Assembly (NCBI RefSeq): GCF_005869225.1
Contig: NZ_SWFP01000005.1
Location: 124,001-188,000 of the forward strand
Origin: Dyadobacter bucti
Lineage (GTDB): Bacteria; Bacteroidota; Bacteroidia; Cytophagales; Spirosomataceae
Direction of reading: 5' to 3'
DNA length: 64,000 nt
Shown: positions 43,773-51,769 of the stretch, piece after piece
Layout of the letters: each line of letters begins with the position of its first letter
Position numbering within the stretch: the stretch's first letter is position 1
The notes under the pieces: generated by a model
Told to the model about the DNA's origin: nothing
The model's database searches: none
What the model saw: the letters and a program-made list of their open reading frames with translations, nothing else
Translations under genes and position numbers: made by a program

Positions 43773-46049
43773 TTTTCTATCTAAGCAGCTGTACCCATCC
43801 TTTAATGATAGTCGGTTTAGGGTTTCTTTGAGAAGATTCGAAAACGACTTTGGCTTCATAGTAGTACTGTCCTGCCGATACGTCTTTGCCTGCATTTGTT
43901 TTCCCGTTCCAGTTGATGTTGACATCTTTTGTATCAAATACCTGTGCGCCCCACCTGTTGAAAACCCTGAACTCCATGGATACGACAAAGCTTGGGCATT
44001 CATACGGCTGGAATATATCGTTTTTGCTGTCGCCGTTCGGTGTAAAAACATTTGGCAAAACAAACATGGGGCAGTTTTCCTTGCATACGGTGTTGCTTGG
44101 TGCACTTTCTGCACCGAACCTGTTGACAGCCGTGACATAATAACAGCCAGCAAACGAAGTAAGCCCCTGGTGCGCGAAAGTGGTCGCCAGGGGTACGGGC
44201 GGGGTTGTGACGGTAGCGATCAATGCTGGCGTATCGCCTTCATAGCGTGCGAAGTACACTTTGTAAGCTGCCACATTAGGGTCGCAATCCTTTCCTTCGC
44301 TCTGCTGTGGGTATGTCCATGACAGGTTGTTGGTCAGGCCTAGCTGGTCACAGAACGCGTCAGGCTGCAATGTTGCACAATCGAGCAGGTCTATTTCGAG
44401 GACGGGCGGGCATGGTTTTGTGGTGTCCGAGGAGGAAACGCACAGTATTTGCGAGAAGTTGTAAAGTACCGATGGCCTGATCTGGCTGTTGTTGTAAGAT
44501 CCTACGGTCTCTACTTTGTAACAATAGGTTGAATCGGGCTGTATAGTGATGTTCACCGTACCGTCGGCAGCATATTTGTCCGATCCGTCATCAGTAAAAG
44601 TAAATGTCTGTGTGCCCTGTACCGAAACATCGGCGATGCGGTTGAAAGTGCCGGGCCTTGTTTTGTCTTCCCTGTATACCCTGTGTATGCGGTTTGCATT
44701 GTCCCATGGTACAAGAGCTGACCAGCTGAGCCTGATGCTTGCAGGCTCCGCTGCCCCTTGTTCCAGGCGTACACTGCTTGCAGTTTCGGTTTCGTCCATT
44801 TTGACGAGCTGCCCTGCCTGTGTTACCCAGTATTCGAGCTTGTAATTGTATGCATTGACGAGTGTATTGAGCGCCCTGTCGACAAAGAAAGTATCCGGTG
44901 CGCCAGCTGTCAGGTTGGTATTGATGGTGGCGAGCTGAGTGAAACTGGTGCCGTTTTGTCCTACCGCCCTAAAAAGCCTGTACTGTGCAGGCAGTCCGGC
45001 TGCGGCTTCGGGCCTGATCCACCTGACGGAGATGACGCCGTTGGTCTCACTGGTAGAGTCGACAGTAACATTTGTAATGACGGGCATCATCAACGGCAGG
45101 TTGAGGCAGAACTCTTCCGATGCCAGGCTTTCCCCTCCTCCTATCAGGCTTCCGGGCTCATTGATGTTGGCGCCCGGCCTGGGGAACTCCACCACGATAC
45201 GGTAACTGTAAGAGACTGCCGGTCGCAGCCCCTCTCCATTGTTATTGTCCAGGAAAGTGGTCTGGTTTGCATCGGTCCTTCCTATTTCCTGGTAGCCCGA
45301 ACCTGCGGGTATGCCTGTAAGGCAAACATCTTCGGGGATATCAAAACACCCTTCCCTTCTGTAAATAACGATTTTCGCCCCGGCGACCTGGCATTTGTAT
45401 GCATCCCAGGTGAGCCTGTAAGCAATGCCAGCGGGATCGGTTGCTGCTACCCCGCGCAGGTTTGTGGGTTTGGGCCCGTATACGCTGATGTTCAGTGTGG
45501 TCATGTCGACGAGTTTCCTGAACAGGGAGGGGTTGGGCACACCGCTTCCGGGAGAATCTTCGACCTTGAAGAGCACGTCATAGGGTTCCAGCCTGATGTG
45601 GTTACAGGATGTCTGCCAGACGAACTGGCCTGTGACGGCGGCTTGTGAGCCTTGCTGTGGCACGGTGAAGCTGGCAAGTGCCGGGGATATGAGGGTACTT
45701 TGGTATACCCCCCCAGTAGAGGTTAGTGTGAGCCTGTCCCCGTTTTTATCTGTCGCCCTGACCTGCTGGTTGATAAGTGTCCCTGCCTCCACGCAGATAT
45801 CGGGCAGCGGGTCCATGAGCGGCCTGTCGTTTCGGGCATCCTCAACAATGATCTGCATGTCGCGGACGATCTGGCCTATTGGGATGCCGTCCCTCCATTC
45901 TTCGACGATGAAGGCGACGTTATAGAACCCCCTTGTGACAGGGGCGTCCCATATCAGGTCTCCCGTGATGTTGTCCATACTGAAAGTAGCAGGGGAGGCA
46001 CCGGCCTCTGTTTGTCCTGGGGCACCGATTTGGTTGGGATGAACGTACT
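43773..46049 (-). repeat. Near-identical 2277-bp repeat, copy B
   Basis: Second copy of the 40660-42936 segment, in direct orientation. It ends where the first non-synonymous difference appears (46050, giving Glu in place of Gln), beyond which the two genes are only related. Flanks outside the genes show no similarity, so the unit is confined to coding sequence. Confidence 0.9.
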
Positions 46050-46662
46050 CAAGGTTTCTTCCATCCCCGTTTGTTGTCGCTTCCTGTGGTATAAATAAAC
46101 GATAAGCGAGGCTGTCCCCGTCGGCATCGAAAGCACCGGGGTTATGGATATATCTTTGCCCGACGGCGGCCAGATCAATAGGTGAATTTAATAGCACGGG
46201 AGTCTGATTTAACCCGAGGCTGGCGTTGATTTCCAGGGTGGTACTTACATAAAAGTTAAGATTATTGGTAGGCGGCGGGCCAATGTTCAATACATTGTTG
46301 TTGCGCTTGTCTTCTTCGAAGGATATTCTGAACAGACCGGCGGAGGGAAAAGTATGTCTTACTACATATTCGTTTTTGGTAGTACCATTGCCAACGTCAA
46401 CCCTCGATACCCTGGGTACGCGAGAAAGCAAGTCGTTGCCGGCATAGATGTCCACAGTGTTCTGAGCGGCAGATGCCTGGCTTCCCGTGATCTCATCAAA
46501 ATAGGCCGTTAATTTGATCTCAAAAAGCAGGCTGCCGTTGGAAGTGGCGATCCGTCTGGCGGTAATTTCTCCTGCCCTGATGTGGGTTGCTTCTGCCCGG
46601 TATACCGACATCAGAAGGGAAAAACAGGCTATAAGCAACAGAAATCGTAAAGAAGAACGCAT
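43777..46662 (-). CDS. Giant secreted protein with T9SS type B C-terminal domain, copy B
   Basis: A 961-residue paralogue directly upstream of copy A and in the same orientation. The ATG at 46662 gives the signal peptide MRSSLRFLLLIACFSLLMSV and a mature start near ATHIRAGEIT; a longer start at 46710 would precede it by 16 residues. The first ~205 residues differ clearly from copy A with matching patches; the rest is almost the same, down to the fibronectin-like domains and the CHU_C sorting domain. No terminator is evident in the 212 bp before copy A. Confidence 0.9.
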   Translation of the reverse strand: MRSSLRFLLLIACFSLLMSVYRAEATHIRAGEITARRIATSNGSLLFEIKLTAYFDEITGSQASAAQNTVDIYAGNDLLSRVPRVSRVDVGNGTTKNEYVVRHTFPSAGLFRISFEEDKRNNNVLNIGPPPTNNLNFYVSTTLEINASLGLNQTPVLLNSPIDLAAVGQRYIHNPGAFDADGDSLAYRLFIPQEATTNGDGRNLEYVHPNQIGAPGQTEAGASPATFSMDNITGDLIWDAPVTRGFYNVAFIVEEWRDGIPIGQIVRDMQIIVEDARNDRPLMDPLPDICVEAGTLINQQVRATDKNGDRLTLTSTGGVYQSTLISPALASFTVPQQGSQAAVTGQFVWQTSCNHIRLEPYDVLFKVEDSPGSGVPNPSLFRKLVDMTTLNISVYGPKPTNLRGVAATDPAGIAYRLTWDAYKCQVAGAKIVIYRREGCFDIPEDVCLTGIPAGSGYQEIGRTDANQTTFLDNNNGEGLRPAVSYSYRIVVEFPRPGANINEPGSLIGGGESLASEEFCLNLPLMMPVITNVTVDSTSETNGVISVRWIRPEAAAGLPAQYRLFRAVGQNGTSFTQLATINTNLTAGAPDTFFVDRALNTLVNAYNYKLEYWVTQAGQLVKMDETETASSVRLEQGAAEPASIRLSWSALVPWDNANRIHRVYREDKTRPGTFNRIADVSVQGTQTFTFTDDGSDKYAADGTVNITIQPDSTYCYKVETVGSYNNSQIRPSVLYNFSQILCVSSSDTTKPCPPVLEIDLLDCATLQPDAFCDQLGLTNNLSWTYPQQSEGKDCDPNVAAYKVYFARYEGDTPALIATVTTPPVPLATTFAHQGLTSFAGCYYVTAVNRFGAESAPSNTVCKENCPMFVLPNVFTPNGDSKNDIFQPYECPSFVVSMEFRVFNRWGAQVFDTKDVNINWNGKTNAGKDVSAGQYYYEAKVVFESSQRNPKPTIIKGWVQLLR

Positions 46663-46864
46663 ATGATTAATTTCTGGGAATACCGGATGTAACTTTTGAA
46701 CGAAATTCAACAGGAAAAATGTGTGTGGATTCCGATTTCACTATGAAAGTTTGGTCTTTTTTTACATTCATAAACAAGAGACTGAGTGGGATTGCCCTCT
46801 AAGATTGAGAATTCTTAATAATGATTATAAATAATCGGGCAGCATATAAAAATGAATGGCTTTT

Positions 46865-46896
46865 TTTGCCTCGCAGTGGTTTGTGATATACCTTTG
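46865..46896 (+). promoter_or_regulatory. Promoter of sdhCAB
   Basis: TTTG at 46865-46868, a 20-nt spacer and TACCTTTG at 46889-46896 form a full Bacteroidota -33/-7 promoter. Initiation near 46901 would give a leader of about 48 nt before the sdhC ATG. Confidence 0.65.
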
Positions 46897-46948
46897 AACG
46901 GTTCTAAATATACCTATTTTTTTTGCACTAAAACCATTCGTGTTTGCT

Positions 46949-47620
46949 ATGTCGTGGTTTTCACAAACGTTAACGAGTTCCATTGGGAAAAAGCTTCTGA
47001 TGGCTCTTACCGGACTTTTTTTGATAAGCTTTTTGGTCATTCATGCTACCATTAATGCTATGATTTTTTACAATGACGGAGGCGAAACTTTTAGTCACTG
47101 GGGGCATTTTATGGGTACGAACCCGATTATCCGTACCCTGGAAATCGGGCTGGTAGCCGGATTCTTAATTCACATTATCGATGGTCTCATCCTCTGGAAG
47201 ACCAACCGTGATGCGAGGCCTATAAATTATGCAGTCAATAATCCCTCTGCCAACAGCACCTGGTATTCGAGGAGCATGGGTTTGCTGGGTACGCTATTAC
47301 TTATATTTCTGGTGATCCATACTTCTCATTTCTGGATTCCAAACCGCTCCAACCAGTTCGCTACCGGTGAAGAACTGGATCTATACCAAATGATGCTTGA
47401 TATTTTCCAGAACCCTGTCGTGGTTTTGATCTATGTCCTGGGTTGTATCTCTCTGTTCTGGCACTTGCTGCACGGTTTCAAAAGTGCGTTCCAGTCGCTT
47501 GGACTTAACCATGTGAAATACAATGGCCTCATTTCCGTTGTGGGTACGGCGTTTTCGATCGTGATCCCCATACTCTTCGCTTTGATGCCCATCTCTATCT
47601 ATTTTGGCTGGGTCTACTAG
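46949..47620 (+). CDS. sdhC: Succinate dehydrogenase cytochrome b subunit
   Basis: A 223-residue integral membrane protein with five predicted helices, opening MSWFSQTLTSSIGKKLLMALTG. Conserved His residues (FLVIHATIN, FLIHIIDGL, LVIHTSHFW, WHLLHGF) are candidate ligands of two hemes b. This is the single-anchor (Bacillus/Wolinella-like, type B) form, so no sdhD is needed. It anchors SdhAB and passes electrons to menaquinone. The ATG at 46949 fits the family start; a GTG at 46940 would add three residues. Confidence 0.95.
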   Translation: MSWFSQTLTSSIGKKLLMALTGLFLISFLVIHATINAMIFYNDGGETFSHWGHFMGTNPIIRTLEIGLVAGFLIHIIDGLILWKTNRDARPINYAVNNPSANSTWYSRSMGLLGTLLLIFLVIHTSHFWIPNRSNQFATGEELDLYQMMLDIFQNPVVVLIYVLGCISLFWHLLHGFKSAFQSLGLNHVKYNGLISVVGTAFSIVIPILFALMPISIYFGWVY

Positions 47621-47692
47621 TCCAAGGTAATATTGATTGCGAAAGCGCTGATTCGAATATTGTTTTCTGATTAAATTAACATTACAAAATAT

Positions 47693-49681
47693 ATGGCAAC
47701 TTCATCTAATCTGGATGCCAAAATTCCACAAGGGCCGATTGAAACAAAATGGAGTAAATACAAGTCTTCGGTAGCTCTTGTAAACCCTGCCAATAAGCGT
47801 AATCTTGAAGTTATTGTTGTTGGAACAGGACTTGCAGGTGCGTCGGCTGCCGCTACACTTGCCGAAATGGGCTACAAGGTTAAAGCTTTCTGTTTCCAGG
47901 ATTCCCCGCGTCGCGCGCACTCCATTGCCGCACAAGGTGGTATCAACGCTGCCAAGAATTACCAAAATGATGGTGACTCGGTTTACCGTCTTTTTTATGA
48001 TACAATAAAAGGGGGCGACTATCGGGCGAGAGAAGGGAATGTACACCGTCTTGCCGAAGTTTCCGGAAATATTATAGATCAATGCGTTGCAGCGGGAGTT
48101 CCTTTTGCACGTGAATACGGTGGCCTGCTTTCCAACCGGTCTTTCGGGGGAACCCAAGTTCAGCGCACTTTCTACGCAGCGGGGCAAACCGGCCAGCAGT
48201 TGCTTCTGGGAGCATATTCCGGATTGCAACGTCAGGTGGGTATGGGTACCGTTAAAATGTACAACCGCCACGAAATGCTTGATGTGGTCAATATTGACGG
48301 CAAATGCCGCGGTATTATCGCAAGAAACCTCATAACCGGTGAAATAGAACGTCACGGAGCCCATGCTGTTTTGCTTTGTACGGGGGGATACGGAAACGTG
48401 TTTTATCTTTCTACCAACGCCATGGGCAGTAATGTGACCGCGGCGTGGAAAGCCCACAAACGTGGTGCTTATTTTGGAAACCCCTGCTTCACACAAATTC
48501 ACCCGACCTGTATTCCAGTTTCGGGAGATCATCAGTCGAAGCTAACGTTGATGTCCGAATCGCTTCGTAATGACGGCCGGATCTGGGTGCCGAAGCAAAA
48601 GAATGATAACCGTCCGGGAAATGAAATTCCTGAGGAAGAAAGAGATTATTACCTGGAACGCCGTTACCCTGCATTTGGTAACCTTGTTCCACGTGATATC
48701 GCTTCGCGTGCCGCCAAGGAAAGATGCGATGCCGGTTATGGCGTTGGAGCATCCAAGCTGGCAGTTTTTCTTGATTTTGCCGCTGCGGTAGAACGTTATG
48801 GAAAAGGTGAAGCCAATAAAAATAACATCGAAAATCCTTCGAAAGAAGATATTACGGTTTGGGGTAAAGCGGTTGTGAAGGAAAAATATGGTAACCTTTT
48901 TGATATGTACAAGCAAATCACGGGAGAAGATCCTTACGAGGTGCCTATGCGTATTTATCCGGCGGTCCATTATACGATGGGCGGACTTTGGGTTGATTAC
49001 AACTTGATGACAACGGTACCCGGCCTCTACGCTTTGGGAGAGGCAAACTTCTCTGACCACGGCGCAAACCGCCTTGGAGCATCAGCCCTGATGCAGGGAC
49101 TGGCAGACGGATATTTTGTGATTCCTTACACAATTGGATCATACCTTGCCAAGGAAATCGGAACAGGTAAAATATCGACCGATCATCCGGAGTTTGTGAA
49201 GGTGGAAAAAGAAGTTACTGACCGTATCGAAACATTGATGTCTATTCAGGGAAAAACATCTCCTGAATTATTCCATCGCCGCCTGGGTCAGATCATGTGG
49301 GACAAATGCGGAATGGCGCGGAATGAGCAGGGCCTGAAAGAGGCAATCGTTGAGATACGTGCGCTTCGCAAAGAATTCTGGAAAGATGTGAAGGTGATGG
49401 GCGGGAAAAATGAATTTAACCCCGAACTGGACAAAGCGGGCCGCGTTGCTGACTTTATAGAGCTTGGAGAACTGATGTGTATTGACGCACTTACGCGTGA
49501 AGAGTCGTGCGGAGGCCATTTCCGTGAGGAGCACCAGACCGAAGAAGGAGAGGCACTACGTGATGATGAAAACTTTATGTTCGTATCTGCCTGGGAACAC
49601 AAAGCCGAGGAAGAGTGGGAACTTCACAAAGAAGAACTGATTTACGAGAACATTAAGATTGCCCAAAGAAGTTATAAATAA
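47693..49681 (+). CDS. sdhA: Succinate dehydrogenase/fumarate reductase flavoprotein subunit
   Basis: A 662-residue flavoprotein. The Rossmann FAD site is VVGTGLAGASAAATLAEMG, the covalent FAD ligand is His76 in RRAHSIAAQGG, and substrate-site motifs HPTCIP, HYTMGGLWVD and SDHGANRLGAS (catalytic Arg) are present. It oxidises succinate to fumarate in the TCA cycle. It follows sdhC by 72 bp. An unusual GC-rich, structured 114-bp gap separates it from sdhB. Confidence 0.97.
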   Translation: MATSSNLDAKIPQGPIETKWSKYKSSVALVNPANKRNLEVIVVGTGLAGASAAATLAEMGYKVKAFCFQDSPRRAHSIAAQGGINAAKNYQNDGDSVYRLFYDTIKGGDYRAREGNVHRLAEVSGNIIDQCVAAGVPFAREYGGLLSNRSFGGTQVQRTFYAAGQTGQQLLLGAYSGLQRQVGMGTVKMYNRHEMLDVVNIDGKCRGIIARNLITGEIERHGAHAVLLCTGGYGNVFYLSTNAMGSNVTAAWKAHKRGAYFGNPCFTQIHPTCIPVSGDHQSKLTLMSESLRNDGRIWVPKQKNDNRPGNEIPEEERDYYLERRYPAFGNLVPRDIASRAAKERCDAGYGVGASKLAVFLDFAAAVERYGKGEANKNNIENPSKEDITVWGKAVVKEKYGNLFDMYKQITGEDPYEVPMRIYPAVHYTMGGLWVDYNLMTTVPGLYALGEANFSDHGANRLGASALMQGLADGYFVIPYTIGSYLAKEIGTGKISTDHPEFVKVEKEVTDRIETLMSIQGKTSPELFHRRLGQIMWDKCGMARNEQGLKEAIVEIRALRKEFWKDVKVMGGKNEFNPELDKAGRVADFIELGELMCIDALTREESCGGHFREEHQTEEGEALRDDENFMFVSAWEHKAEEEWELHKEELIYENIKIAQRSYK

Positions 49682-49795
49682 AAGCCGACGGCTGTCGGCA
49701 TTCGGCCATTGGCGGGGCCGCCCCGGCTGATTTGCAGCCGGCCATTCGCATAATTAATATTACTGGTTAATTGATAACCGTTAACTATTACAAAG
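49682..49795 (+). repeat. GC-rich structured spacer between sdhA and sdhB
   Basis: Bases 49684-49750 hold repeated words built from cggcc/ggcc. A stem-loop gccgac/gtcggc (49684-49699) directly follows the sdhA stop, a ggggc/gcccc hairpin and a cggct/agccg hairpin come next, and cggccatt occurs twice. The composition contrasts with the AT-rich bases after 49750. It lacks a T-run, so it is not a standard terminator; it may affect sdhB expression or transcript stability. Confidence 0.6.
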
Positions 49796-50563
49796 ATGAG
49801 TGCAGGTAACATGCATATTAAGCTTAAAGTCTGGAGACAAAGCAATACCAATACACAAGGCCGATTTGAAAATTATAGCCTGGACCATGTTTCTCCGGAC
49901 ATGTCTTTTCTAGAAATGTTCGACGTTCTGAACGAACAGCTTATCGAAACGGGAACAGAACCGGTTGCATTTGACCACGATTGCCGCGAAGGGATTTGCG
50001 GAATGTGTTCAATGTATATCAACGGCCAGCCGCATGGTCCTTTGAGAGGCGTTACAACCTGTCAGCTTCACATGCGTTCGTTTAAGGATGGTGATACCAT
50101 TGTGGTTGAACCGTGGAGAGCCGAAGCCTTCCCGGTTATTAAGGACCTTGTGGTGGACCGCGACGCTTTTGACCGCGTCATTGCTGCCGGAGGGTTTGTT
50201 TCTGTTAATACCGGTAATGCCCAGGATGCAAACAGCCTTCCTATACCGAAGGTTGCCGCGGACGAAGCATTTGCTGCTGCTGCATGTATTGGCTGTGGCG
50301 CTTGTGTAGCTGCTTGCAAAAATGCTTCTGCTATGCTTTTCGTATCTGCAAAAATCTCCCAGCTGGCGTTGTTGCCGCAGGGGCAGGCGGAACGCAGCAT
50401 ACGCGCAGAGAAAATGGTAGCTCAAATGGACGCAGAGGGATTTGGCGCATGTACCAACACCGGGGCCTGCGCTGCAGAGTGTCCGAAGGAAATCAGTCTC
50501 GAAAATATTGCCCGCATGAACCGCGAATATATTGGTGCGAAGTTATCTTCGTCCGCGGTTTAA
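49796..50563 (+). CDS. sdhB: Succinate dehydrogenase/fumarate reductase iron-sulfur subunit
   Basis: A 255-residue ferredoxin-like subunit carrying electrons from SdhA to SdhC. The [2Fe-2S] ligands are Cys63, Cys68, Cys71 and Cys89 (CREGICGMC...C); the second domain has CIGCGACVAAC (Cys164-167-170-174) and CTNTGACAAEC (Cys219, 225, 229) for the [4Fe-4S] and [3Fe-4S] clusters. Length and motifs fit the type B enzyme. Ends before a hairpin shared with ompH. Confidence 0.97.
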   Translation: MSAGNMHIKLKVWRQSNTNTQGRFENYSLDHVSPDMSFLEMFDVLNEQLIETGTEPVAFDHDCREGICGMCSMYINGQPHGPLRGVTTCQLHMRSFKDGDTIVVEPWRAEAFPVIKDLVVDRDAFDRVIAAGGFVSVNTGNAQDANSLPIPKVAADEAFAAAACIGCGACVAACKNASAMLFVSAKISQLALLPQGQAERSIRAEKMVAQMDAEGFGACTNTGACAAECPKEISLENIARMNREYIGAKLSSSAV

Positions 50564-50624
50564 CCTGTTTTCTTCAATAGAAGCAGAGTAATAAGCAGAG
50601 ATCTTTTTAAACAGCTCATAACAC

Positions 50625-50660
50625 AAAGAGGCGACCAATTTACTGGCCGCCTCTTTTGCG
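50625..50660. terminator. Terminator between sdhB and the OmpH-like gene
   Basis: Stem aaagaggcg (50625-50633) / cgcctcttt (50648-50656) with TTTT on the plus side. It lies between two convergent genes and may serve both. Confidence 0.8.
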
Positions 50661-50676
50661 TATGTATTTCTAAAAT

Positions 50677-51300
50677 CTATTTCTTTTTGGTGGAATCGGC
50701 AGCAGCTTCTTTATCTGAGCCTTTATACTCTTTGTTCAAACCATCTATAATCTTCTTTGTTACATCCAGGGAAGGATTGGCAAACAAAATACCACCACCC
50801 AACGAGTAGCCCAATACATATTCGTACCCATTTTCTTTGTTGTATTTATCAATATAGCTGCGGATGTTTTTGTACAGCTCTTCATTCTTTTTTGCTTCTT
50901 CCATACCCAGGGCCTGTGCCGACTGGTCTCTGTAAGCAACCAGGTCCTGCTGTTTTTTCATTAGCTGAGCCTCGGTAGACCTTGCCTGCTCGGGAGTCAT
51001 GGTCTGTGCTTTTTGCTGGAAAAACGCAACTTCATTCTGCAATGAACGTCCTTTGGTATTAAGGTCATTTTCAAGCTGGAAGTTCTTGTTTTCAAGCTCT
51101 TTTTTGGTATCCTTAAAAAATTCGTAATTTTTCAACAGAGAATCTACCTGAACATAAACCGTGCGGCGGCCCGGTACCACACTACCGTCTGCTACTGTCT
51201 CGGAGCCGGTTGAAGGCTTCCCGGAAAAATGTAAAAAGAATAGCACCGCTACTGCGAGTGTAAGCACGACATTCCAAATAAGCGAAGTATTGTTGTTCAC
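50677..51300 (-). CDS. OmpH/Skp-like periplasmic chaperone
   Basis: A 207-residue protein with an N-terminal membrane/signal helix (about 8-24) and a long coiled-coil middle (about 60-150; rich in Glu, Lys, Gln, such as KKELENKNFQLENDL), ending in a short beta segment and a Lys-rich tail. This is the Skp fold that carries unfolded outer-membrane proteins through the periplasm. The start codon is GTG at 51300; no ATG fits. The uncleaved-looking anchor and absence of a lipobox suggest it may stay tethered to the inner membrane. Confidence 0.85.
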   Translation of the reverse strand: MNNNTSLIWNVVLTLAVAVLFFLHFSGKPSTGSETVADGSVVPGRRTVYVQVDSLLKNYEFFKDTKKELENKNFQLENDLNTKGRSLQNEVAFFQQKAQTMTPEQARSTEAQLMKKQQDLVAYRDQSAQALGMEEAKKNEELYKNIRSYIDKYNKENGYEYVLGYSLGGGILFANPSLDVTKKIIDGLNKEYKGSDKEAAADSTKKK

Positions 51301-51439
51301 GTTTTTAAAGTTTTATTGTTTTTTGAACGAGCCGCAAAGATAATGATTTGTGTTTCAAGGCATGCAATTACCTTATTTTTTACTCCAGTTTAATAAAATC
51401 AGGCTATGAAAATTCTGTAAAGTGGTCATTCAATGTTTT

Positions 51440-51769
51440 TTAGGCCATTTTTCTCGCGAGATATCCCGATAAACCCGACATTCCGCCCACCAATCCTCCG
51501 ACAATCGCAGTGACGATCAGCAGCAGGATACCTTTTTTCAATGAGAATATTTCAGCGATCCTGTCCGACATCGCGCCACCCGACACGAAGTGTAAATAGA
51601 AACCGTAAGCCAGCCAAAGTAATGCAATAGCGAGAAAGCCGATCCAGAAAGAATGCGGTGACGAGGTGGGGCGCCACAGGCTGATCACAAAAGGAACGAT
51701 GGCAATTACCCACCAGGGAGCAAAAAATTGAAATAATGCCGAAACGAGAAGGATAAGCAGAAAATTCAT
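51440..51769 (-). CDS. Small three-helix membrane protein
   Basis: A 109-residue hydrophobic protein with about three membrane helices (residues ~3-32, 40-62, 78-105); the last is Gly-rich (VGGLVGGMSGLSGYLA). No known family recognised. Its ATG overlaps the stop of the penicillin acylase gene by 4 bases, so the two are translationally coupled and probably functionally tied, for example as an envelope accessory. Confidence 0.75.
   Translation of the reverse strand: MNFLLILLVSALFQFFAPWWVIAIVPFVISLWRPTSSPHSFWIGFLAIALLWLAYGFYLHFVSGGAMSDRIAEIFSLKKGILLLIVTAIVGGLVGGMSGLSGYLARKMA

Noticed and set aside
40660..46049. Composite transposon or insertion sequence behind the large direct repeats
   Set aside because: The repeats lie wholly within coding sequence, there is no transposase, and no terminal inverted repeats or target duplications are seen.
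47702..48532. 276-codon minus-strand ORF within sdhA
   Set aside because: Shadow of sdhA; Cys/Arg/His-rich composition without motifs.
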